From: Deltaproteobacteria bacterium
GTDB lineage: Bacteria > Desulfobacterota > Desulfarculia > JACQYL01
Assembly (NCBI GenBank): GCA_016208165.1
Contig: JACQYL010000003.1
Location: 1 to 46,835 of the forward strand
DNA: 46,835 bases
Direction: 5' to 3'
Part shown: positions 8,427-16,500 of the stretch, piece by piece
Numbering within the stretch: position 1 is the stretch's first letter
Layout: each line of letters begins with the position of its first letter
The notes under the pieces: model-generated
Database searches by the model: none
What the model was told of the DNA's origin: nothing
What the model saw: the letters and a program-made list of their open reading frames with translations, nothing else
Program-made: the position numbers and the translations under genes

Positions 8427-10034
8427 TCAGTCCGATTCAGCGTACCGCATGGAGCATTCGCATGTCTCCCTCAACCAACTTGCCCGAATCCTAGTCCCTC
8501 CATTTTTCCTGGAATCGATCGAAAAGGATCCCCTCGAGAGTTCACATCGCTCCCCCATGCTGGCAAGCCCCATACGCTGGTTGTTTCTTCCCCGTTCGAT
8601 CGCCTCCTGCGTATCGAAACCGCAGCCGTCGTCCAAAATCGTCAATCGGATTTCATCATTTTCTTGAATCAAGGAGAGGCTCACGTGTTCCGCACCGCTG
8701 TGCTTGGCCACGTTGTTGAGTGCTTCCTGTGATATCCTGTACACAATGATTTTCAGATCTTCCGGCACGTCCTTTTCTTTGACCTCCAGAGTACACTCGG
8801 TTTTGATATCCCTGTGCGTGTTGTCAAACTCCCGGCAGAGAGAGCGAAGAGCGGCATTCAAGCCTAAATGATCGAGAAGCGAGGGCCTCAGATTGTGCTG
8901 AATCCGACCGGTTTCTATCATGCTGGTTTTCACCAGGTCCAGGATCTCCTCCAAGGTTATGCTGTCCGCAAACGCCTTTTCCTGCTGGATGGCATCGATC
9001 TTTTGCTCCAACGCCATTTTGATTCCCAAAAGGCTGCCGCCGATACTGTCATGAAGATCGAGGGCCAAACTTCTTCTTTCGGCCTCCTGGGCTTTCAGGA
9101 GCCGGTTCGAAACGTCCCTCAAATTCTCTTCCATTTCTTTGCGTTTTTCGATTTCGAGTCCCAACTCTTCATTCATCTTTTTCAGCTCGGCCGTGCGCTC
9201 TTCCACACGGATTTCCAAATCCCCACGCGCTTGCCTGAGCTTCTCTTCGCTCAGTTTCAGGTTTCTGAATAGGACCTTGGTGGGTTCTTCCAGGCCTATC
9301 TTGATGAGGCCCTTGTAGATGAGATAGAAGGCGGCAATCGCCAGAAAGTGCCCGATCAAATTCGATAACCCATAGACATGTATGTAAAATGTAAAGAACA
9401 GCTCGGAAAGCACGGTCAATATGATGGATGTGACCAACAACTTCAATACTTCCGGATCGAATTCTCCTTTCTTTCGGATCAGCAATATCGCAGAAATTAT
9501 CAGAAGTATAGATATTATATACTCGCTCGTCTTCTTGAAAGTGGTCAATCCTGTTTGTTCGTCGAAGCATTTCGGAAAAATGTTCCAGTAAAAAATAGAT
9601 GCCAGTAGAAGGCTTGTTGCCAAAGCGAAAGCAAAAAATATAAATCCGGTCTTCAGTTTTCGATTGAAGAGAAAAGGCGCTATTACGAGCGAAATAGCCT
9701 GGATAAACTTCGTGCCGATCCAGAGCTGCGTCGGCAAGTTGGAGCCGTATTCCGGGAATACGCCCATTCCCTTATAGGCTAGGGTATGCACCAGATCCAA
9801 AGCAGCGACAAATAGATAGGCTATACTAATAAATTGAAGATAGTTGTTTTGGTATAATCCGCGAGAGTTCCAGGCAATCATAAAAATGCCGGCAGCAACT
9901 ACGACACTGAAAAGTTCAGCCAGGCTGTGAAAAAGGAGGTAGCTGTATAGGCTGGCAAGGTACAGGCCCGTGACGACGGCTACGCCGAATAAGAAGCCTG
10001 CATAATTTCTCCGAACCACAGACGCTGCTTCCAT
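8427..10034 (-). CDS. MASE3 membrane sensor histidine kinase (NarX/HisKA_3 type)
   Basis: This is a 535-residue sensor. The first 235 residues match a MASE3 membrane domain: seven or so helices with the signature Y-L-F-V-A-A-L-D-L-V-H-T and K-G-M-G-V-F-P. A coiled coil follows, then HisKA_3 with the phosphoacceptor in A-L-D-L-H-D-S-I-G-G and a short HATPase ending in G-L-A-S-M-G-E-R. Kinases of this type usually pair with NarL regulators, but none is adjacent. The ATG at 10034 is chosen (AAGGG upstream); the frame extends 59 residues further but that part has no membrane or domain character. It heads the operon with the flavocytochrome and cytochrome c. Confidence 0.9.
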   Translation of the reverse strand: MEAASVVRRNYAGFLFGVAVVTGLYLASLYSYLLFHSLAELFSVVVAAGIFMIAWNSRGLYQNNYLQFISIAYLFVAALDLVHTLAYKGMGVFPEYGSNLPTQLWIGTKFIQAISLVIAPFLFNRKLKTGFIFFAFALATSLLLASIFYWNIFPKCFDEQTGLTTFKKTSEYIISILLIISAILLIRKKGEFDPEVLKLLVTSIILTVLSELFFTFYIHVYGLSNLIGHFLAIAAFYLIYKGLIKIGLEEPTKVLFRNLKLSEEKLRQARGDLEIRVEERTAELKKMNEELGLEIEKRKEMEENLRDVSNRLLKAQEAERRSLALDLHDSIGGSLLGIKMALEQKIDAIQQEKAFADSITLEEILDLVKTSMIETGRIQHNLRPSLLDHLGLNAALRSLCREFDNTHRDIKTECTLEVKEKDVPEDLKIIVYRISQEALNNVAKHSGAEHVSLSLIQENDEIRLTILDDGCGFDTQEAIERGRNNQRMGLASMGERCELSRGSFSIDSRKNGGTRIRASWLRETCECSMRYAESD

Positions 10035-10304
10035 TATGACCCTTCGAGTTGGAGGAGGTGGCGCCCGGATTCGGCGCCACTCTTGCTTGAGTTTGAGCTG
10101 TACTGTTTTGGAGCTGTACGATGCTTGGGCGCCGAGACCGCAGGTCAGGCCGAGTGGAGCCCGAAGCGGCTCGGCCGGTGCAACGGAGATCCGTTCCGTC
10201 GCGCCGCACATCGTAGAAATTTGTAAAAATAGAAATGTTTTTTTGGTTTTCTTGTGCCTATCAAGTAATCACAAAGAAAATTCCCCCTGGGCGAAATTTT
10301 ATTT

Positions 10305-10333
10305 ATTCTATCACAGCCCATCCCGCTAGTGAA
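10305..10333 (-). promoter_or_regulatory. Candidate promoter of the MASE3 kinase operon
   Basis: On the minus strand TTCACT (10333-10328) and TAGAAT (10310-10305) are 17 bases apart in an AT-rich patch, giving a start near 10298 and a leader of about 265 bases. Matches are four of six and five of six. Confidence 0.35.
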
Positions 10334-10576
10334 CTGAAATGAGTGCGTAATTGAACAGCGTCCCCTTTGTCGAGGGTCGGGTGGCGCAAATGCTTCAGGC
10401 GGCACTCCAGTCGTCGTTTTCATCCTGCGGCAACCCTCCCCGCAACCGATGCCGGGTTGGCTGATCCTCCGGCCGTAGATTCAGTCGATCAAGCAAGGCA
10501 ACTTCCAACCCATCGCATCCCGTCCTATCGATGTAGAGGACGAACGGGTCATCGTTCATGCCCGGGTTCCTCGTGT
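10334..10576. other. Intergenic, no supported gene
   Basis: This lies between the kinase promoter and the MgtE fragment. A minus-strand frame of 54 codons starting at 10559 shows no recognisable family and no clear ribosome site. I see no RNA gene. Confidence 0.4.
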
Positions 10577-10792
10577 TCAAATCCCCAGCAGGATCTTGGC
10601 GGTCGTGAAATAGATCAGCAATCCGGTGATATCCACAATGGTGGTGAGGGCCGGGCTGGCCACCACGGCGGGGTCCCATTTCATCCTGGCCGCACCCAGG
10701 GGCAGGAGGGCTCCGATCAACGTCGCGGTAACCACTTGCAGGCTTAGGGCGAGAGCGATGGCCAACCCGATCTTGTCGAGCGAAAAGCCGGC
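10577..10792 (-). pseudogene. MgtE magnesium transporter, C-terminal remnant
   Basis: The frame reads as the last membrane helices of an MgtE-type Mg2+ channel: K-W-D-P-A-V-V-A-S-P followed by T-T-I-V-D-I-T-G-L-L-I-Y-F, the conserved signature of its final two helices with the Asp that lines the ion path. Only about 70 residues remain of a normal 450. Homology fades upstream near 10792, and the frame reaches a stop (TAA) at 10844-10846, inside an inverted repeat. No N-terminal part exists in the window. This is a decayed fragment left by a deletion or rearrangement. Confidence 0.7.
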
Positions 10793-10829
10793 AGGAACTG
10801 GAATCTCACATTGCGAATCGACGCGAAGA

Positions 10830-10869
10830 GTCCCCGGTAATTCTTAGTAACAGTTTGATTCCCGGGGAC
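10830..10869. repeat. Inverted repeat at the MgtE breakpoint
   Basis: GTCCCCGG (10830-10837) pairs perfectly with CCGGGGAC (10862-10869), with three more pairs inside after a mismatch. It lies where MgtE homology is lost and before the end of the metalloprotease gene. REP-like elements with this look are common; no U-tract follows. Confidence 0.55.
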
Positions 10870-10950
10870 GCTGCCAACAAATTCATATCAAGCCATGCCG
10901 GGCTGTTTGGGCAAGGAACGAAACCCACATGCCAAGTCGAGTCTCCGGCA

Positions 10951-12327
10951 TTAATCCGGCAACTCTCGGGCTTTCTGACTGCTTGCGTTGAAGTCGAGGC
11001 GCTTAAAGGAAGCCACGGCTTCCCGCACGGCCATGTCTTGCTTTTCATTCCTGGGCTCGGGAAACCGCTTCAATAGCCTCTGTATCGCCATGGCCGCCTG
11101 CACCGCACTCCGGCTCTTGTCCGGGGTGGTAACGAGCACGCCATGGTTCCCCCCTTCGGCCCAGAGAGGAATGACGGCCACATTGCTCCCGCTGTCAAGA
11201 AAAAGGGACCGGTTCTCCTTGTCCGGCCTGAAGGTGGCATGCGAGAAGTCGGCGAAGCGCGGATCGGCATTCATCACTCTGACGGTGCCGGAACCTTCCC
11301 GGACCTCGGGATCGACCTTCAGGACCAGTATGCCCGAATCCGGCAACATGCGATCGAAGCCCAGGGTTTGACGGTTTTCCACCAGGTAATAGCGGCCTTG
11401 CGGAAGCGGAATCTTAACGACAAGGGTACCGCCCTTCTTGGCCAGCGGAGACAGAAAGGCGTATCGGGTATCGCCGGGTTGGACCAAGACCGCCTGCTCG
11501 GGGGAGATCCAGCCCAATCTGATTTTGGTAAAGGAAGAGATGCCGGGAGGCGGCTCCTTTCTGTCAACCAGGTGCTGGGACATGATGTCCCAAGGGCCCA
11601 TGTAGATGGCGTGATGTTCGAAGCTGGGAAGGTGCGAAGCGTCAGACTGACGCTCGAAGTCGTACAGTCAGGGGACAAGCCGTCGTTTTCCGTCAATCCC
11701 TCCGAGCGCGTGGAAGAAATCATGGGCGAACATGCCCAAATGTGCGTTCTCGGTTCCGACGAACACTCCGCCCTGAAACGCTTTCTTGTTCTTGGATTCC
11801 AGTTTGACGTAAGCAACGTCCCCTCGAACGCCGGACAACATGCCCGGATTGGCGCAATAACAGATCATGCCATAGCCTTTTCCGGGCTGTGTGAGGGCAC
11901 AGGGGATAATGAGCATGTGCTCGTAGTTTGAAAAATCCACATCTTTCTCAAGGGCCGTCATGGTGTCCTCGGCGAGTTTCCTTACTCTTGTCCTGTCAAC
12001 CTGGAAGTTGTAGGGACTTATTTTGTATGCCGAGATCGGGTCGGGGAGCATGACCCGTCCTCTGAAGTCGGCATTTACCCAGGTCAGGCCGTAGGACTGT
12101 TCCGATACGTATCGGCTCAGACCCGCCACGGCTTTCTGTTTTATCTGATCGAGAGAGAGCGCCGGCTCGACGTCCGGGAAGCTGACCGCCACCATGAGGA
12201 CGCGCTGTTCTCCCCTTGCCCGGACGGATTGCGGCCCCAGAAGGCTCTGTTCACGGGGGCTCTCGATCCCGGGGCCCTGGCACCCCGCAATCGACGAGAG
12301 AAAAACAGCGAACAATAGACACCTCAT
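10951..12327 (-). CDS. M6-like metalloprotease lipoprotein with in-frame UGA (candidate selenoprotein)
   Basis: The frame runs 458 residues if the single in-frame TGA at 11670-11668 (codon 220) is read through. The N-terminus is a lipoprotein signal with lipobox S-I-A-G-C (Cys16). A metalloprotease-like H-D-F-F-H (202-206, D in place of the usual E) lies just before the TGA. Right after it come L-Y-D-F-E and then M-G-P-W-D-I-M-S, the M6 (immune inhibitor A) Met-turn region. Protein-like sequence thus continues unbroken in the same frame for 238 codons. A hairpin resembling a bacterial SECIS sits 20 bases after the TGA, so selenocysteine is possible; a nonsense mutation is the alternative. GAGG lies nine bases before the ATG; an upstream ATG at 12357 is also possible. 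Confidence 0.65.
11637..11655 (-). promoter_or_regulatory. Putative bacterial SECIS hairpin
   Basis: On the minus strand an eight-pair stem (11655-11648 with 11644-11637, outermost pair G-U) closes on the three-base loop GUC. The loop starts 21 bases after the in-frame UGA (20 intervening bases), begins with GU, and the top of the hairpin (UCAGUCUGA) looks much like the E. coli fdhF element (GCAGGUCUGC). It lies within the coding frame, as bacterial SECIS elements do. Confidence 0.45.
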
Positions 12328-12638
12328 TCTTACAACCCTCACTCTCAGCGGAGACATCGCCCTTCCCCCTTCGGGTTGACATACTTCCTCATTCCTTACT
12401 TCCTCGGAGTCTCTGTCGCGCCAAAATCGCGCCGTTTGACCCCGTATCTTCTTCTCGGGAGGCACGAATGTCAAACAGGCCCGCAAGCTTCGGTAGCCTA
12501 TTTATTACTCGATCCGTTCAGTCCGGCCCTGGCAATGACGGAATCGTTCATCCTCAATTCAAATGAGTTCATTATTGAAGAGCTCCCTCGGTGCACAATG
12601 GATCCGCCTAACTTGATGTCCCGTAGACAAATACCTTT
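12328..12638. other. Intergenic between phosphatase and metalloprotease
   Basis: About 310 bases separate the PhoD stop from the protease start on the same strand. The frame of the protease stays open upstream to 12486 but shows no domain. I see no terminator or RNA gene here. Confidence 0.4.
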
Positions 12639-14801
12639 TTAGGAACCTTCCGTCAGAATGCCGTCTTGAATACGGAACACCCTATCCGTGAAAAGGGGCG
12701 CCAGCGAGAAGAAGTCCTCGTAGAAGCTTTCCCGCACGAACTCGGTGGGAACCACATGGTACGTGGCTTCCAGAGCGTCCGGACCGGCTTCGAGTACTAC
12801 GTAGCCGTTATCCACAAGATTAGCCCAAAGGAGCGCCGACGGCCGGGTGAAAGGATTGGTCACCGCGGAGAGCCCTAACAGGGATCCCAAGAGAGCGATG
12901 GAATCCTCCGGCGCCTCGAATCCGAGATCGCCGATGGTGCGTCCGGCGAAATCCTGGAATGTTCCCGAAGACACCGCCGGCCCGGTGAACTCGTGTACCC
13001 TGTACGGCCCTCGATCCCCGTGATCCGTCACAAAGGACGCATGGATGTCCCCGGATAGAAGCACCAGGCCGGGCACCGTGCTCAGATAGTTCAGAATGTC
13101 CTGTTTCTTCACAGGAAACCCGTCCCATTGGTCCGCGTTAATGAGGATGCGGGCCTTGAAGTCCTCCGGGAAGTCCGGCGGAAGGAAGGGTTGAATGAGC
13201 CCGATGCTAAAGTCCGCCACCAGGGGCGCCAGGGAGGTCGAACTGGTAACCGCCTTCCACGTGGCCGTGCTGGTGTCCAATACGCTCCTGAGCCAGGCTT
13301 CCTGGGCCGCGCCGAACACATCGTCCGCGCTCGGGTCTATGCTTCGAAGATAAGTGGCATATAGCTCAAACACGTCCTGAAAGATACCGTATCGGGATCC
13401 TATATCCGAGTAGAGGCTTCGCTTGCCCAGCGTATAGAAAGCCACGCCGCGAGGCAGCGACGACAGGGCGCCCGAGTCCAAAGGCGCGGGGAATCCCTCC
13501 GATTCGAACACCGAATTGATGTACCGTGCGTTCAGGTCCCCCGCCACCACTTCCCGGGCTTTGGCCGCGGCCTGTTCTCCGGACAGGTATGGATTCTCCT
13601 GATCATAGCGCATGGCCACAATGGACACCAGGACCGCCTTGGTGTCTTCGAACCCCTCGGCATCAATGGAAACGTACGAGTCCAGAAGCGGTTCGTACTC
13701 CGCGTACGCGTCGCCAAGGGCCGCTCGGCATGCTGCGTTGTCCATGACCACCGTACCCGGAAATGCGTCCTCCGGAATGAGGTGATCGGGACGATAGGTC
13801 CTGTAGTCCGTCAAAACCAGATCGAGGTGCGCGCCGAAGCGAAAGCTCCTGTATATGCGCGTGTTGGGATAGAGGATCTCTTCCGTGATCTCGAGATCTC
13901 CCTGCCCGTTCAGGCCGATCTCGCAGGGCACATACTCGAAAAAGGCCCTCTCGGACGCTCTTTTCCTCTGCAGATCCCGCCCGTCCACGCGGCCGCCGAA
14001 ATACGTGGCCGTGTCCTGCCAACTGTCGTTGGAGAACTCGTGGTCGTCCCAGATCACGACCATGGGGAACCGCTCGTGTATGCGTTGCAACATGGGATCG
14101 GAACGATAGGTCTTGTACAGATCGCGGTAGTTGGAGAGGGTCGCGGCGGCCAGCAGCGTGCCATCCGTTTCCTCCAGCACGACGGCTCCTTCCGGGTCCT
14201 CGAATCGAACCACGCGCGCTCCCTCGGTCGTGTCCAAAGAAGAGGCGGGCGTGCTCTCGTACACATAGTCACCGGAATGTACCAGGAAATCCAGATCGTT
14301 GGACGGGCTATCGTACGTGTGCAGCAAATGCGTGAAGCTGTTGTAGTACCGGTGCACGTAGTCCTGGCACGAAAATAAGGCCCACCGCACCGGCACGTCC
14401 GCGTCGGGCTCGGGAGCGGTCTTGGTCCTTCCGATCTTCGAGGAGACCCCGTTGCTGGTGAAGCGATAGTAGTAGAAGGCGCCGGGAGAAAGGCCCGATA
14501 CGCTCACTTTGACGCAGTGGTCGTACTCCGCTTTGGCAACCAAGCCCCGGATCTGAACCACGTCCGCCATGTGTTCATCCGCAGCCACAGTGAGGGTCAC
14601 CGCAAGGTCCCGATCCGGCAGGCCGGTGTCCAAAACCCGTGTCCACACGACAACGCTGTGAGCGCGCGGGTCCCCTGACGCCACGGACTGCGGAAAGCTC
14701 ACTTCCGTCGGTTCAGACGCAGGGGTCGTATCGGAACCGCATGCGGAGAGTCCTGAAATCAGTCCTAGGATCACTAGGGTGAGAAGCGTCTTTTTCATCA
14801 T
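12639..14801 (-). CDS. phoD: PhoD family alkaline phosphatase lipoprotein
   Basis: This is a 720-residue exported phosphoesterase. Lipobox L-S-A-C (Cys21) predicts a lipoprotein. Residues 33-130 form the Fe3+/purple-acid-type beta domain typical of PhoD. The metal site motifs are F-S-C-Q-D-Y (143-148), H-S-G-D-Y-V-Y-E (175-182), W-D-D-H-E-F-S-N-D (251-259) and, near residue 590, S-G-D-I-H. PhoD enzymes use Fe and Ca to cleave phosphodiesters and monoesters in the periplasm. It is longer than Bacillus PhoD because of inserts after residue 180 and in the middle. GGAGG lies four bases before the ATG; a second ATG follows directly. No Pho box was recognised. Confidence 0.9.
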   Translation of the reverse strand: MMKKTLLTLVILGLISGLSACGSDTTPASEPTEVSFPQSVASGDPRAHSVVVWTRVLDTGLPDRDLAVTLTVAADEHMADVVQIRGLVAKAEYDHCVKVSVSGLSPGAFYYYRFTSNGVSSKIGRTKTAPEPDADVPVRWALFSCQDYVHRYYNSFTHLLHTYDSPSNDLDFLVHSGDYVYESTPASSLDTTEGARVVRFEDPEGAVVLEETDGTLLAAATLSNYRDLYKTYRSDPMLQRIHERFPMVVIWDDHEFSNDSWQDTATYFGGRVDGRDLQRKRASERAFFEYVPCEIGLNGQGDLEITEEILYPNTRIYRSFRFGAHLDLVLTDYRTYRPDHLIPEDAFPGTVVMDNAACRAALGDAYAEYEPLLDSYVSIDAEGFEDTKAVLVSIVAMRYDQENPYLSGEQAAAKAREVVAGDLNARYINSVFESEGFPAPLDSGALSSLPRGVAFYTLGKRSLYSDIGSRYGIFQDVFELYATYLRSIDPSADDVFGAAQEAWLRSVLDTSTATWKAVTSSTSLAPLVADFSIGLIQPFLPPDFPEDFKARILINADQWDGFPVKKQDILNYLSTVPGLVLLSGDIHASFVTDHGDRGPYRVHEFTGPAVSSGTFQDFAGRTIGDLGFEAPEDSIALLGSLLGLSAVTNPFTRPSALLWANLVDNGYVVLEAGPDALEATYHVVPTEFVRESFYEDFFSLAPLFTDRVFRIQDGILTEGS

Positions 14802-14958
14802 GGTTCCTCCGGGCTCCGTTCCGAAGAGTGCAAGCGCTGAGTCGAATTGCGCCGCAGGTCCCCAGGTATCCGGGCTTTTTCAACACTCTGCTATGCTTTC
14901 ATCATGGCCCGGGTATAGAACTTCCGGAATGTCCCTACACCATTCTTCCTATTTCTGT

Positions 14959-15233
14959 CTATGACCCACTGAAGCATCTCTCCGGACTATTTTGACCTTT
15001 GTAATGCCTCGCCTCGATCGGGTTGCCTTCCGGGTCTCGTAAATAGACCGACGTTCCAGCACCGTGCGCACCCCGGCACGGAACACGTCCTTGTTGTATG
15101 GAAACGGTGTTCGCCTGAAGCCGGTCCATAAGCGTATCCCACGTCCTCTTACTCAAAACAATACAGAAATGGTTCAAATTCTCACGCCCCTGTCCGGCCC
15201 GACCACTTTTCTTGCACGGGAAGTGTCAAGCTT
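14959..15233 (-). pseudogene. VOC/glyoxalase-superfamily C-terminal remnant
   Basis: The frame ends with V-Y-L-R-D-P-E-G-N-P-I-E, the hallmark C-terminal motif of vicinal-oxygen-chelate proteins, where the Glu is a metal ligand. Upstream it reads G-R-E-N-L-N-H-F-C, matching the middle strand of such domains, then hits a stop within an inverted repeat at 15223-15261. The N-terminal half of the roughly 130-residue domain is missing and no start with a ribosome site is visible. It is a truncated relic. Confidence 0.6.
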
Positions 15234-15261
15234 CTTTCGAATCTTAGAAGAACCTTGACAC
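15223..15261. repeat. Imperfect inverted repeat at the VOC breakpoint
   Basis: GTGTCAAG (15223-15230) pairs perfectly with CTTGACAC (15254-15261); after a one-base mismatch TTCTT pairs with AAGAA inside. It marks the point where VOC homology is lost. It may be an element end or a hairpin of another kind. Confidence 0.55.
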
Positions 15262-15469
15262 CCTGCGTTGATTACTGTCGAACGATTGCGCCGAGTACAT
15301 CCATCTTCGGGCTCTCCCGAATGCCGGGGGCCTCCAATAGGGCATTCTTACTCGGAAGGTGAAACAAACCGAATTTATTGGCTTTTCCATCCGCCGGGAC
15401 GCGTGTCTTTGTTCCAGGCAACAGGCTACTTGCGCGCTTTATTGGCGTCAATCCGTCCCGTGTGCGATC
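15262..15469. other. Intergenic upstream of the sensor operon
   Basis: No supported gene. The region should hold the enhancer for the sigma-54 promoter at 15470-15485. I found only a weak symmetrical site (TGTTCCAGGCAACA, 15411-15424) and no clear match to the repeat before the chemoreceptor gene. Confidence 0.35.
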
Positions 15470-15485
15470 TGGTACATTTTTTGCT
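15470..15485 (+). promoter_or_regulatory. Sigma-54 promoter of the PAS/kinase/activator operon
   Basis: TGGTACATTTTTTGCT has GG (15471-15472) and GC (15483-15484) exactly ten bases apart with TTGC at -12; only the C of GGC is changed to T. The predicted start is about 15496, some 78 bases before the first ATG. Confidence 0.5.
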
Positions 15486-15573
15486 CGGTTAAGGCGATCA
15501 GCTATTGGACACGTCCAAATGAATCGTACTTCGACATGATTGACACGAACTAAGTCCGTTTTTTGACGAGTCG

Positions 15574-16491
15574 ATGAATATGCTGGATGATTCGAAATCA
15601 CGATTGCCGATCATATCGGCCTTACTGGTCGCCGCCTGCATTCTCACCTATTATTTCCGAAAGGTTCTTGGAACAGGAGTACTGTTCACCCATTTCTTCT
15701 ACATTCCGATCATTTTGGCGTGCGTCTGGTGGCGCAGACGAGGCCTTGTGGTGACAACGCTTCTGATCCTCGTACTGACATTCGGCCAACATATGGCGAT
15801 CGGTCATCGTCCCACAACCAACGATTATCTCAGGGCTTTGATGATGCTGGTCATTTCGGCCTTAACGGTGGCTTTGAGTGAAAAACTTGCCCATGCCAGA
15901 TCGGCCCTGGCGGAATCGGAAAGAAAGTACCGTACCATTTTTGAGAATACAGGCACCGCCATGGTGATCATCGAAAACGACAAGACCATATCCCTGATGA
16001 ACCGCGAATTCGAAAAGCTTTCCGGCTTCGCCAAGGAGGAGGTGGAAGGAAAGAAATCCTGGTCCGAGTTCGTTCACTCCGCCGACCGGGGACGCATGGA
16101 GGCCTACCACCATCAACGACGACTTCCGGGAAATGGGGCCCCCACAAACTATGAGTTCGGGTTCGATGACCGCAACGGTGACGTTCGTCACCTTTTGGCA
16201 AGCATCGATATGATTCCGGGAACCCTGCAAAGCGTCGCCTCCTTCCTCGATATCACCGAGCAGAAGAAAATCAGGGAGGAACAGCGCATTCTCGAGCAGC
16301 AATTGTCAAATGCGCTTGAAAAAGCATTGAGCGGATTTATCCCCATCTGCGCCAACTGTAAGAAGATCCGGGATGAGAACGAAAACTGGATTCAGATCGA
16401 ATCCTTTCTGAAAGACCGAACTAGCGCCGAATTTTCCCACAGCATCTGCCCCGACTGCAAAAGAGCGCTCTATCCGGAACTGTATCCTTGA
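15574..16491 (+). CDS. Membrane PAS protein with C-terminal CxxC...CxxC motif
   Basis: This 305-residue protein has three or four N-terminal membrane helices (about 12-105), one PAS domain (about 112-235) and a C-terminal module of about 50 residues. That module has Cys259/Cys262 and Cys292/Cys295 with a conserved K-K-I-R-D-E and F-S-H-S-I-C-P-D-C frame, a cysteine motif often found at the end of PAS proteins of deltaproteobacteria and likely to bind Zn. There is no kinase or cyclase domain, so it must signal through a partner, probably the kinase that starts ten bases downstream. The ribosome site is weak; the ATG at 15574 or the one six bases later could be used. Confidence 0.8.
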   Translation: MNMLDDSKSRLPIISALLVAACILTYYFRKVLGTGVLFTHFFYIPIILACVWWRRRGLVVTTLLILVLTFGQHMAIGHRPTTNDYLRALMMLVISALTVALSEKLAHARSALAESERKYRTIFENTGTAMVIIENDKTISLMNREFEKLSGFAKEEVEGKKSWSEFVHSADRGRMEAYHHQRRLPGNGAPTNYEFGFDDRNGDVRHLLASIDMIPGTLQSVASFLDITEQKKIREEQRILEQQLSNALEKALSGFIPICANCKKIRDENENWIQIESFLKDRTSAEFSHSICPDCKRALYPELYP

Positions 16492-16500
16492 GGTTTGGCC

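Noticed and set aside
11668-11670. TGA as a reassigned codon
   Set aside because: TGA ends many other genes here (for example at 799, 16491 and 36884), so the code is standard; only context-dependent selenocysteine or a mutation remains.
15272-15601. A 109-codon minus-strand frame upstream of the PAS protein gene
   Set aside because: It covers the sigma-54 promoter and overlaps the start of the PAS gene; no family is recognisable.
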